Assembly (NCBI GenBank): GCA_014871385.1
Contig: CM026426.1
Span: forward strand, 99,601,966-99,665,965
Length of the DNA stretch: 64,000 nt
From: Ceratodon purpureus
Taxonomy: Eukaryota; Streptophyta; Bryopsida; Pseudoditrichales; Ditrichaceae
Direction of reading: 5' to 3'
The position numbers were made by a program, and so were the translations under genes. The notes beneath the pieces are model-generated. The model did no database searches. It was not told the origin of the DNA and saw only the letters and a program-made list of their open reading frames with translations. Numbering within the stretch: position 1 is the first letter of the stretch; each line of letters starts with the position of its first letter. Shown piece after piece: positions 43,611 through 54,774 of the stretch.

Positions 43611-46277
43611 GACCCCTCCTGGAAGTTGGCATTACACTTCTGAATTGTACTCCATGTGCTACTAGTTGCACTAATATATGTGTGCATCTGTTGCATGGTG
43701 AATGGCGGCGTTCAGAAGTGTGTTGAATTGGAGCTTCTTCGGAGGCTCTAGTTCTCTTGAGGACTTGTTACCCCGATTTTTTGAAGTTTTTCCGGGCGAT
43801 CTATCAAGTGCAGCAATGGCGTCTAGAAGTTACTCACCATGGTATACCGAAGTTCATGTGATCGATGCGGAGAAGAAGAAGACTGAGATGGTTGAGTGTA
43901 TGCTATGCAAGAACACTTTTGCAAAGAGGATTGAGCGGATGCTCAGTCATTTGGGCTATGACAAAGTTCTAGGGGTACGGACTAGTGGTTTAGGTCGTTG
44001 CACTAATTTGTCACCCGCTATACAGTCCTTGTTCAAGAATTGCGGTGGCAAATTCCCCAACAACTCCACAATATTCATGTCAGAGCAGAGTACTTCCTCC
44101 GTGACTCGTGGCAATATATCCCCGAGAGTGAACGCTCCCATGGATGTGGACTCATGCGCTAGATCTCGGGTTTCGACTTCGAAGAATGAACCCGTCTTAT
44201 TGGGTGAGGGTGTACCTTCCATTTCCACTCTTCTGGGGGAAGGTAGTGGACAGTTTCCTCCTTTGAAGGCAAAGAGGCATTCTACCCATCAAGAAGGCTT
44301 CAATGAGACTCAGAGGCGGGAATGCGACAAAGCATGGGCCACATGTTTTTACGAGAACAATTTCCCGTTTAATGTGGCTCAAAGTGCCTCTTTCAAGGAC
44401 ACGGTGTTGAAGTCATCCAACATGAAGAGATCATACACACCTCCATCTTTCCACCATCTCTGAATAAATTTACTAACTCAAGCAAGGACTGATTTGGAGA
44501 CTTCCTTGAATGATAGGATTTTTTCCAGTGTTAGGAAGTACGGGGGAACGTTGGCCCTCGATGGATGGACTTCTGTAAGCAGTCGCCCTCTAATAAATGC
44601 AATGCTGGTATCTCCCGCTAGTGAGCTACTCTTGGGAGCCGTTGACACGATTGGAAAAGAGAAGGACGCCGTCTTCGTAGCGACTGTCATTGAGAAGTTT
44701 ATCCAACAATTTGGAGAATAGAACATCATTCAAGTATGCTACGATAATGCTCCGGTGATGCTTAATGCCGGAAAGTTGGTCCAAACACTCTATCCATCCA
44801 TATTTGTCCAAGGATGTGCTGCCCATGCGATGGACCTTTTGCTTGAGGACTAGAGTAAGATGAAGTGGGTCAAGGAGCTCCTAGATCGGGCTAAGAACTT
44901 GGTTAAGTTCATAAAGATAAGGCAAATGCCACTCTTGGTATTTCGAAAGCACGAAGCAAAACTTAGCTTGGTGATGCCTGGTCAGACTAGGTTTGCATCG
45001 CACTACATTATGATTTCGCGTCTACTGAAGGTTCGAGGAGCATTGGAGCAGAGCGTTGTGGAACCTGAGTGGAGAAACTACAAAACAAAGAAGACCTTAT
45101 CTGCCCGTGACAAAGCGAAGATCTCACGCGATGTTAAGAGGGTTGTCTTGCATGACGTTTTACAGGGAGCAGTGTGCAAACTTCAAGTGGATGACGAGTC
45201 CCGTTGTATATGCCCTACGAGAGTTTGATGCGAAGGAATCGGCATTGGGTAAAGCCTACGTCATTCTCAGCAACCTTGAGAAGCATGTTCGCTCCTTACG
45301 CCATGAGCCCTTCAAATTAGACTATGACAATGCTGATTTCTGCGAGGACTCATTCAATGAGCGTAAAGCCATGGTCAAATCACCCTTACAGTGTGTTGCT
45401 GCGCTTCTAAACCCTTATCTTATTGACGATGAGGACCTTCACAATGATATTGATGCAATGGCATCGGCGAAGGAGGTCTTGTTGTCGATGGCTCCTCCTA
45501 CATTGAAGGAAGTGGTCATTGAAGAGTTCTTTGCATTTTGTGAAGCTTATCCACCGTTTCGTGATGTACGTGACTCCTCTAAGTCACAATTGCCGCCTTC
45601 TGGTTGGTGGGATATATACGGATCCGCTGGTAAATTCATTTCCCCAATGTAAAAAGGATTTTAGCTCAGCCCCTGTCTTCTTCTTTATGCGAGTGGAATT
45701 GGAGTAGCTACTCCTTTGTCCACGACTGGAAGCGAAACCGTTTACTTCCGGAAAGGGCTAATGACCTCGTGTTTGTGTATACAAATTCCAAGATAATTTC
45801 CTAGTCCAAGTTGAGTGGCTTAGGGAGGTTCTATGGGGAGTTGGAGGGGAAGGAGGATCCAAAGGCCGTGGAAACCCAGGACGTTGACTACTCTAGTGAG
45901 TCTGATGTTGATTGTGGGATCCGAGAAACTCAGAATAAACCGGAAAAGCCGCATCCGGAGTTAGTATTCCAATAATTTTTCATTTTTTTTGGTTAATTAG
46001 GTAAAAACTAGCTAGATACTAGCCGTATTAGGAGTTAACACAAACCGGATACTCCAGAAACCTTAAAACAGTTAACGCAGGAAGTATTCTCGGAACTTGG
46101 ATTCCGAAACTCGGAAGAGAAAGTACGGAACGGGTGGACGATCCGAGTACTGACCGTTACTGTAACCGCGTCTAGGATCCGAAACGACTTAGAAGTCATC
46201 ATGACCCGGATAGGCGTCTAGCCCGGTACGGTGGCGGCTGCAATTACGGGCCGCCACAGCGTTTATGATGCCTGGGG

Positions 46278-46284
46278 TATATAA
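46278..46284 (+). promoter_or_regulatory. TATA box of the nested gene
   Basis: TATATAAG in the context GGGGTATATAAGCGAGG lies about 160 bp upstream of the first ATG at 46437. It is a clear plant-type core promoter inside the insertion. Confidence 0.65.
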
Positions 46285-46436
46285 GCGAGGGTGTTAGGGT
46301 TTGGAGTTCCTTTTTGCGAACTGGGAGTAGAGAGTGAAAGAGCGGTGAGGTGTTTTTGTCTTTTCCAATTCACCGGCAGTTGGATTGCCGGGTTTCTTGC
46401 TGTCGGATCGTAGAGGGAGAGAAGCAAGGCGTAGAA

Positions 46437-48653
46437 ATGGCGCACGTGCAGTGTAGAGTCCTTAGTCCTGGTACTCCGGTGAGGGAATCGGAGATGGAAG
46501 AGCTGATCGTCGACCTCACCTGGATGAGGTGCGAGGGGTTGTTGTCACGGGCGTGGTTACTGAAGAGTGAGGTGATGGTAAGGGAGGTCCTGGAAGGACC
46601 GGACAATAGGTGGGATAATACGATCCGAGGCAAGCCCACGCTGTGGAATGCGGAACAGTGGGCGGCAGCTTACGATTTCGAGCAGACCGGGCTCCTTTGG
46701 GCGACCCGGACGGATAGATACGTGCAGGATAAGTTTCACGGAAAGATCCATAGGAATAATGGATACGAGATAGACGCCTGCAAGGATAGGAGGCAGAGGC
46801 AGGTCTTAGCCTTCATCGTTCCGATCCTGTATCCGCTGCAACCGGAACAGGTCACCATTACGGTCGGGAACACCATCCTCGGAGTGTACTCAGGAGAACA
46901 TCCACTGAATTGGGCCGCACTCATGGCGGAAGTTGTGCAGAAGATGGTGCCGGGGATCGGAAAGAAGCCGACCCCGGTCTCCCCTTTCCTCTTCCACCTT
47001 TACAAGGCGTATGAGTTGCTGAGCGATAAGGAGGAAGAGACTTATACGATGGCGAAGAACTTCCTCAACTTTTCGGAGATTCTGCCCGGAATGAAAGCCG
47101 ATCCTAGGGGCGAAACCTCGGATACAGCATCCACGGAACAGGAGGACGATACGAAGGAGGTTCCGAACCCCGGCACTACTAGGGCTCAGTCCAGGTCACG
47201 ATTGGAGCGCGCTGCTTCGCAGCACGCAGAGCCTTCTACGGTCCGGGGAGATACGGAACGGAGGGAGGTCAGTTCCGAGCGGGGGTTTCCGGTGGAGCTA
47301 TTCCGGGGGATTCGGGAGGAGACTCACCGGGCGCAGGCTTTTTACGATCGGATCGAGACACTGTTCTGGAGAGTCTGCACCTCTCTGGGAGGTTGTTTAC
47401 CGGAGGAAGTGATCCGAGAGGTGGAATTGTTGAAGGACGCCCCGAAACTTCAGAGTGAGAAGAAGCAGCTGGAGCTTCAGTTGCAGGAGCTGACGAAGGA
47501 ACTGGCGGCCAAGAGTGAGGAGATCCGGAAGTTCCATGCCGAGCAGGAGGAGACCTTGGGGGAGCTTCGGACGTTGGTAGGAAGTTCGGGTGCAGTAATC
47601 AACAAGGCCCGGCTGTTTGATGAGAACGTATTGCAGCCGGCCGATTTTGAGAACAAGCAGAGGATCATCATGATCCTCTCCAAATGCGAGCACTCGATGA
47701 ACCAAATCCTGAAGAAGGTTCGGCAGCTGCTCAATCCGAGTACCGGAAGTCCTAGTACTATAGTTGCTGGTCGGAACCTTCCGCTTCCCGGATCTCCCTC
47801 TCGGGCCGTTGTAGGAGAATCTCGAGGAGTAGGGTTCCGAACCCCAATAGAGCGTAACCTCCAGCTCGAGGAGCGAATGGCAGCCGACGCGGACATCTTC
47901 ATGACGAACCGGACGATCGCGGAGGTGATCCGGGAGCACCAAGCACAGGTGGCGTCACCCGGAACCAGTACGGTCCAGCAGAGCTGCGCGATCCCCACCG
48001 GTCAGGCGGAAGTTACCGGAACTACAGTCACCGAGAGGCGGATCGAGGAGAGGACGGTTACGGAGCAGGTGACCCGGTCCGTGCCGCCGGATGTTCTCCC
48101 ATGACTCGGAGAGGAGGTGATCATTGCCAATTACCGAGGAGAGATAGCGGGAACGGAATGGGGACGAGCCATTTCACCACCCGGACGGACCCGGGTAACT
48201 CAGGAGGGGGGACTTACCCCTTCACCCACAGCCAAGACCGGAACGGTGACGCCTACCCCCACCGGAACGCCAGCAGCGGATTCCCCTTCTGACAGTGTCG
48301 GTGCTCGGAGAACTTTGAGGAAGAGGAAGGAGCCCGCAGAGAAGGCCACCATTACGATTTCAGAGTCCGACTCGGAGACTTATGAGAGCTTTCCGGTTGG
48401 GACAGCCGGAACTGGGACTCGGACCCCTACGACCGGAACCCCTCCCGCACATATGATACCGAAGTCTCCCAAGTCTCCCAAGAACCGGATCGTTACTCGG
48501 TTGTCCTTGGAGGCCCAGGCGAAGGAGTCAAAGGCGGAACGGAGTGCTAGACGTAAGGCGGAGCGAGCAGCAGGGGTAGGCGGATCCGAGCCGCGGGTGA
48601 CCAGGTCGAAGGATCGCGAGCAGGAGAGCCACAAGAAGACAAAGAAGGGGTAG
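46437..48653 (+). pseudogene. 738-codon gene of the nested insertion, interrupted by one TGA
   Basis: From ATG at 46437 (MAHVQCRVLSPGTPVRE) the frame runs 555 codons to TGA at 48102. It continues without shift for 183 more codons to TAG at 48651-48653. The change CGA to TGA would explain the stop. Residues 1-215 form a globular region (WNAEQWAAAYDFEQTGLLWA; YSGEHPLNWAALMAEVVQKM) reminiscent of plant mobile-domain-like proteins; I cannot assign it. A low-complexity linker follows, then a coiled coil near residues 325-370 (EKKQLELQLQELTKELAAK). The part after the stop is Thr/Pro-rich, with a SUMO-interaction-like TITISESDSE and a basic end (ERSARRKAERAAG). If the stop is real in vivo, a 555-residue protein could still be made. 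Confidence 0.6.
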
Positions 48654-49515
48654 ATTCCTCTCGCTGCCACTGGCCGTAACTTTCCGGATTTATGAGAGTA
48701 GATTCCGGATCGGGAGATCCGGTTTAGTCGTAAAGTAGAATTCCAGGTAGATAATTAGGGATTAGGGTTTTGATTGAACTACCGGCGCCGCCGCTTTTGT
48801 GAAAGCCCCTGCTTACTTAAACGGGGAAGGCGATGTGGTCCGGGTCTTCGTTTTGCATGTTTTCTCCCTATATTCCTTATCAGTAAAGTATTCATGTTTT
48901 GCAAGTATTGTGCGTGGTTTCCCGCTAAGTGTGAATGATCTGGGAAGGATATGAGAGTTCCGCTGTAGCTCGGATAGGAAGGTGATGGGAGTTGTGACGA
49001 GGCCCGAACCGGAAAGGTAATGGGATTGAGCGGAAAGATTTAGTGGATTGTCGTAGGAGTGAAGCCTCACTGTTCCGTCCCCAAACCAACCTCATACGGA
49101 ATAGCCATCGCTAGGGTCGAAGCGGATCAAGGATTACTTGGTCGGGCTCCCCGAACTACTGAAGAGGTTCCGTGCACAGTGAGAGGGGGAGTCGGAACGT
49201 GGTACGGGTCGCCTAGGGATAATCGGATCCTGGTTCTCCCAGATCCGGATTGGTTTGTCGTTGTAGTCTCACGGATCGGAGAGGATCGTCTGTGTGACCT
49301 GCTGGCCAGAGTATTCTAGGACAGTTGTGAGACGGTAACTGATCCGAGACGTTGGGGTTTGTGGACGAAACACCTGATGAGAGAGAGGAAGAGAGAAAGA
49401 GATAGTTAAGGAGTTATGTTCCAAAGACACTATCCGAGCAGTGGCAAGGCTCGGAATGATTAGAAGTAACTATTTGGTGAAACACTATTGAATCCCTGGA
49501 CGATACTCGGAACTA
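48654..49515. other. 3' part of the nested insertion, no gene seen
   Basis: GC-balanced, with symmetrical CCGGATCGGGAGATCCGG near 48705 and many CGGA/TCCG words. Frames here are short and not protein-like. Confidence 0.45.
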
Positions 49516-50934
49516 AGTGACAATACGGAAGTTTACGCCCAATCAGGGTACTATCCGGGTGTTAATTGTGTTTCCGTGTTCCGACATTGATGTACCCTTC
49601 GACGATCTATCAATTGACCCCCCTATTGACAACCGAGTTGACAACCTCGAGTTTTCACCGAAAGCGAAATCCCGTTGTTCTCCAGCGCTGATGGAGCGTG
49701 TTTTCGAGTATGATGATGTCGAAGAAGAAGGTACCAAAGAGGAGGATACGATTCCTCTTGCCTCTTTTCTGAATGGAGACAGTTTACTAAACAATGATAA
49801 GATTCTACGGGGAGGATCATCTCATACTACCATGGGTTTGGTCGTATCAAAGAAAGAGGAAGACCCCACCCTTGATACTTCTAAGGTTGTTTCTCCAGAC
49901 TTCAACCGCCTGAAGGAGGAAATGGTTCCACCCTCTACAAAGGAGGATGTGCCCGTACCCGTATCGGGTGCGTCTCGGACATTGTTTGGAACCGCAAAGA
50001 CTAGGGTCTAAGTTGGTGGGTTCGAATCGTCCACGAGGTTGGTTGAGTTGTCTAAAAAAATGAAGGTAGATGCTAAGGCTGCTGAAGTAGCGGAGAAATG
50101 TAGGAAGAGATTGGTCCGAACCCGACAAGCGGACCCGGGCCTCCTCTCTACTGATGACGGACTTCCAATTGGGAATCTCTTTGGGCCGAAGTTGGCTTTG
50201 GGAAAACCGGACATATTTCCTGAGAAACCCCATGCTAGAGCCACGTCCAAGCGAAAGGCTGTAGACAAGACTCAGAAGGTGTTGGCTTTCAATCGTGGGA
50301 GGCCAAAAACTCCTTTGGATGACCCCAATGGCCCAAAGAAATTCATGAACCCATTCGAGTCAAAGAAGAAGACTAAGGCGAGGGTGAAGAAGGTACGCAA
50401 GAGCGATGGCGATGACGAATACGATTCTTCCGGTCCTAGTGGGGCCGAAGTAAAGGACGACAGCGATTACGTGGCATGATTGCGCACGATAGTTAGAAGG
50501 CAGCATTTCCAGTGCACCACCCTAGAATGCCACTCTTTTATGAATGTCCATTTCTAGAAACCATGATCATATCATATACATTTAAGTAGTGGTGCTTGCC
50601 TCCTCAATATTGTCCTCCACGTTGAGTACTTATGTTTACTTTGATTGTACTTCTCGCAATTTCTTTCTTGTAATGAATGTCCAAAATCTACATATGAAGT
50701 TCGATGCATTTAAGTACTAACAATTCTTTCAACACAAATGCAACTCCGAGAAAACATAAATGAAATTGTATTAAAACCAGAGGTAATTTTTGCAAGTACA
50801 TATAGAGGTAGAGTATAGTCCATACACCCGGCTACGCAACCAATATATATACTGCTCTAAATACGACCATCACCTAGTGTATTGTCACATTAACCGAAGT
50901 AATGCGGGTACCATGTCCAACGTAAATACTCTAC

Positions 50935-53900
50935 TCAACGTCCATTGTTTGCATTTGACCTCCGAGTTTGGCGTCGCTGGCTTGGATGTGTAATTGTACC
51001 CCCCGATCGATATTCTTCTTCCACGCGTTCCAACAAACGACGATTATCTTCCCCCCATTCAGGGTCATCTTCATAAGGGCCGTCCCGATTGCGCTTCTTG
51101 GAATTCTTCCCGTCCCACAACTCCTTTGCCTTCTCAATCTTGGCTACTGTTTCTTGCACAATCTTCTCAATACTAGCGCGTGACCAAGGAGAGGAATTAC
51201 CCTCCGCACGAAGTGCCCTTCTCCAGTCGCAAACTATTTTCTAAAGAGCATCGTCAGACTTCTTAATGATCACCATGTAGTCTAGGTCCAAATATTTGAA
51301 GGATTCCTCTGTAAAAGTGCGACGATGGCGAACGGCTTCTTCTAGTTTGCTCAATACAAGTGCCCTCCCAACCGGGGTTCTGTCGTACATCTTGTACTCA
51401 TCAAGTTGCCCATAGTCCCGTTCTACTTCTCTTCTTTTACCGTCGGCATCTACCACAACTTCCGGTTTTGGAAACCGGAAGAAGCGATTGCCATGTACAC
51501 TCCAATGTCCACCGAAGTTCCTACAAAAAAATTCTTGATCCTTAGCATCCGGAATTTCACGTGCCCTCATCTCCACGTCATAGTCGTGTGTCATCCATGA
51601 AAGATCGTCCAATTCGGCATTGCCCGCCGTAGATAGTTGGTGAGTCATTGTCTCCGGGTTCCAAGCAAGTGATTTGCCCCAATCAAAATAATTCACCTCT
51701 TTCTTAGGTAGTTGGTCTAGTGGTAAATTCCAGCGATCAAACTCATGCCCAGGCGGCATTACGTGTTGTAGTCCTAGCATCTCGTAAAAATGTGAACTAA
51801 TTGGGGAGCGTCACATAACACACTGTTTGTTGATTAAAGCAGCCTTCGCGATGCAGGTTATGTGGAACTTGTGATTACAATGTCCCATCTCAAAGGCCAC
51901 TTCATGTCCAAAATATTATTGACAAATGGAACACGTCTCCTTCGAATATTCCTTCGACGGTTTGCGGGTATGGATAACCACACGTTTTGATTCATCCAAA
52001 TGAGATGATAGTACATCGTACGGCATCCACCCCTCCTCGACCTCTAGCGCCTAGTCAATGACCCCTTCTTTATTTTTTGAACTATGTAATGTGCGCTCCA
52101 TCATTTCTCCTACATCGCGCCATATCATGATTTTTGTAGCATCCTCGCCGCCCTTGGCTGCTGCCTCGTTGTACTTCTCTAATGATGATTGGATAGCTTC
52201 TTTGACATCCATGGAAGTAATTGCACATTTCTTCATATCATGTTGTGCTTTAGAGACTATTGTCTCCTTATCTCGCAGTTTGTGGACCCAACCAAGCCAT
52301 GATAATGCCCTTGTGGAACATGGTGTATCGTCCACCATCTGTATAGTAAACTTCAGCATCTGAAGTTCTCTACGGGCCGTGTCTCTTTCCCTTCTAGCCA
52401 CCTCCAAATCCCGTAAAAGAATGTCTAATTCTTTTTAATCATCCATTGGCCCTTTTCCTCTATCCTCATATCTTGGTGTTGCTTGGCTAGAGTCAATGTC
52501 TAATGGAACTGGACCAGATGTTGTTTTAGACTTTTGAGACGCCATCCCTTGTGTGGTCCCATCTCCACTTTTATTTGAGAATTTAGAAAGGCCGAGGTCA
52601 TCGAAATCCTCATCATCGCTCAGTACTTCAATGACACGATCCTTTCCTTCCACCTTCACCACTTCCTTCTTTACCGTAGGCTTCACTTCTTTTATTTTGT
52701 TTTTCTCCTTATCTATCGGGTGGAACTTTTTGCACTCTTCCAATTGTGCACTCCAATTCTTCTTCAAATTATCCAACCTTTCTGTCAAACTCTTGATATG
52801 TTGCGTTGCCTCCATTAAATCCTTACTCAGCGCCACGTTCTCTTCGCCTAATTGCACACGCTCTTCCAGAAGAGGCTTAATGGAAGATACCAAAGTCTCA
52901 AAGCTGAGGGCACCATGTATCATGCCCGGAGTGATACTTCCAAATGCATGAGCCATGTTTATGAGATTTGGTGCCATAGCGCCTAATACGGAAGCCCCTT
53001 CTTTCAGGGTGTGTGCAATCTTCAACACATTATGAATTTGTTGCACTTCCTCCGTGGTTTTTCCTGCATCGCTTCCCTCCGTGGTATTCTCTAAGCCCCC
53101 ACGCCGTTCATCAGAGCACACCTCCGTCCATTTGATGCTAAAATCTAGTAACTCCTTCAATGATTCGTTGTTTGGCATCAACTTCACCAGCTCCATAATC
53201 TCCGAAATGGAATGAACTGCATCCTTTGTGCTATCCTCTTTGGTAGGCACTTGTACTATTGCCAAGGAACTCGGACCATCGTCCACTGAACAAGGGTTGG
53301 AGCATCCAGCTGCCGCAGCCGTAAGATGTGTTGAACAGTCATTGTCCACATCAACTTCCACCTCATCCACGGCTGCCTTGCCCTTCGTATCATTGGAAGA
53401 TTTCACCGTGATTCCTAGGTCTGCTCTAGAAATAACAGGTACATTAGTTTCCGTGGCAATAGGGAACATCGTAGCGATCACATTGGCAATGGCAACGGGC
53501 TTCCTTTCCTCTGGACGATGTGGAGTTTCATTCTGTAATTTCTTTACTTCATTCTTCGGGAAGCTCTTCAGATGTGGCCACTCCCCCTTTCGGAACTCCG
53601 CTACGACCTTCTTTGCTTGCAAAGGATCGATCAGATATAAATCCGTAATGTCTCTTATCATCCATCCAATTTGCAACGGCCTTTCTTTTGTAGTGGGGTA
53701 CGTACACCAACTAATCTTCCGCTTCGATATTAGCTCGGCATATACCATACTGCAAATGGTATAATTGAAATGGCCTTTGCTAGGCTTACGTTGCCCAAAC
53801 ATAGTAGTCCAGACCTCATATGCTCGATGCAAGAAATGGTCATCCATGCATGACCAGTGCTTGCAGGTAAAACTCCGTGTGTTCAAATCATGTTGTTCTC

Positions 53901-54105
53901 GGGGCCACAACTTATCAATGTGAAACATCTTCACATACTTCTTGCACTCCTTGAAAATCCAGTAAATGTCCCCCACGGATTCCCAGCCTTCTTCCGCTAC
54001 GATGTTTCTGTTGTCTAGGATCTCCCAAGAAAAGTTGTGGCACCTTCCCTTCGACCTGTTATTCTTCCCGGTTCCTCCAATCTCATCATGTTGCGGATCC
54101 GCCAT
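50935..54105 (-). pseudogene. coiled-coil, SUMO-motif and RING-finger gene of the hAT element; one frame, five stops
   Basis: From ATG 54105 a single frame of 1,056 codons reaches TGA at 50935 with no frameshift. Stops are at codons 557 (TAA), 685 (TAG), 730 (TAA), 765 (TGA) and 955 (TAG). Residues 1-185 form a domain shared with copy A and with the gene at 57.9 kb (VAEEGWES, KKYVKMFHIDKLW, MVYAELISKRKISW). A coiled coil covers roughly 400-480 (ERVQLGEENVALSKDL). VIEVLSDDED at 491-500 has the layout of a SUMO-interacting motif. A RING-H2 finger follows: Cys725, Cys728, Cys743, His745, His748, Cys751, Cys762, with the eighth ligand position (765) now a TGA. A Trp-rich domain and a basic tail end the protein. 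SUMO motif plus RING is the architecture of SUMO-targeted ubiquitin ligases; that role is inferred. The first 556 codons could still be translated. Confidence 0.75.
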
Positions 54106-54209
54106 AGTAACCTCGTTCTAAACAAAAACGTTATGGTTTTGTTTTAAAGAAAACAAGGAGTTGATAAATGACGGTTTACAAAATAATGAATACAGAAAAT
54201 TCAAAAACT

Positions 54210-54222
54210 CCCCCCCCCCCCC
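54210..54222. repeat. C-run in the leader of the RING gene
   Basis: Thirteen C (G-run in the mRNA sense), set between TTCAAAAACT and ACAATAAAAATGGACCCCC. The same arrangement, with different run lengths, occurs upstream of copy A (about 42005-42015) and the kinase-like gene (61842). Confidence 0.75.
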
Positions 54223-54342
54223 ACAATAAAAATGGACCCCCATCTCCTCACCCCCACGTACCAACAAGCTCCCAAGTGAATTGGGAAACTGTAGCAATAG
54301 GAGGGGGACTATTGAGAAGAGTGAAGTGAGGAAGAGGGAGAC

Positions 54343-54368
54343 GGCCGTCGCCATATATGGCGACGGCC
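54343..54368 (-). promoter_or_regulatory. 26-bp perfect palindrome centred on a TATA box
   Basis: The half-site GGCCGTCGCCATA is followed by its exact inverse. Read on the minus strand the centre supplies TATATGG about 245 bp upstream of the ATG. Equivalent to the element at 42143. The symmetry would let a dimer bind across the TATA box, which is inference. Confidence 0.7.
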
Positions 54369-54770
54369 CTCAACCCTACGGCCGTCTTCCCGAGCCTAGG
54401 GCAGTCGGTCCCCGATCCTACGGCCGCGGCCAATGGCCGTCGTCCCGAACCTAACGACGGCCGTTGGAGGTCGTCGGGTCGGCGGCCATGGTGACGGCCG
54501 CGGAGGCCAGTGCCTCCGCGGCCGTCCGATCGGGCCATCTCCTCGGCGACGGCCGTCCGATGGCGGCCGTCACCGAGGGGACGGCCGCGGAGACGGCCCC
54601 CCAAGGGGCGGCTGGCGGCCGTCCGATCGTGGCCGTCTCCAAGGCGACGGTCGTTTGATCACGGCCGTGGTCGAAGGGCCGTCCCCGCAGACGGCCCCTC
54701 GCGGAGACGGCCCACGGCCGTGGGGATGAGGCCGTCGCGGCCGCGGGAAACTTCCCCCCCCCCCCCCCCT
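54369..54770. repeat. GC-rich CGGCCGTC block upstream of the RING gene
   Basis: GACGGCCGTC-type palindromic words recur at intervals of about 10-25 bp in both orientations. The block ends in a C-run of about 15 at 54757. Reading frames in it are Arg/Pro/Gly low complexity on both strands. CpG density is extreme relative to the AT-rich spacer that follows. Confidence 0.8.
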
Positions 54771-54774
54771 TTTT

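Larger units (their letters stand above)
45914..49560 (+). mobile_element. nested insertion inside the hAT transposase gene, class unclear
   Basis: Sequence on both sides belongs to the transposase, and a short repeat ATTGTG (within GTTGATTGTG and GTTAATTGTG) brackets the insert, possibly a target duplication. The insert carries its own promoter and one long gene. It is rich in CCGGA, TCCGAG and CTCGGA words from end to end, including non-coding parts. I found neither LTRs nor clear terminal inverted repeats. About 430 bp upstream and 900 bp downstream of the gene show no other coding sequence. Confidence 0.55.
43702..50479 (+). pseudogene. hAT transposase gene, interrupted and decayed
   Basis: The ATG at 43702 opens the frame. 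A BED-type zinc finger remnant follows (ECMLCKNTFAKRIERMLSHL). A DUF659/RNase-H-like core has LALDGWTS (first catalytic Asp) and QVCYDNAPVM (second Asp), then GCAAHAMDLLLED with the hAT CxxH signature. The C-terminal dimerisation region reads WNWSSYSFVHDWKRNRL and PERANDLVFVYTNSK. Stops occur at 44461 (TGA), 44719 and 44851 (TAG, the latter where Trp is usual) and 45787. Frame changes are near 45160 and 45650. A 3.6-kb insertion lies at about 45914-49560, after which the same protein continues with a Lys/Asp-rich tail of about 300 residues to 50479, with one TAA at 50009. Such a long tail after the dimerisation region is unusual. hAT transposases cut and paste DNA as dimers; this copy cannot be functional. 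Confidence 0.8.

Noticed and set aside
49059-49319. 86-codon frame downstream of the nested gene
   Set aside because: Not in frame with the gene, no homology recognised and no start context; probably chance in GC-balanced DNA.
45914-49560. LTR retrotransposon or short gag-only element
   Set aside because: I compared the first and last 400 bp and found no direct repeat, primer-binding site or polypurine tract.
50935-54105. Reassigned stop codons (alternative genetic code or read-through)
   Set aside because: All three stops occur internally, one replaces a RING cysteine, Trp positions are also hit, and copy A shows frameshifts as well. Decay explains this better.
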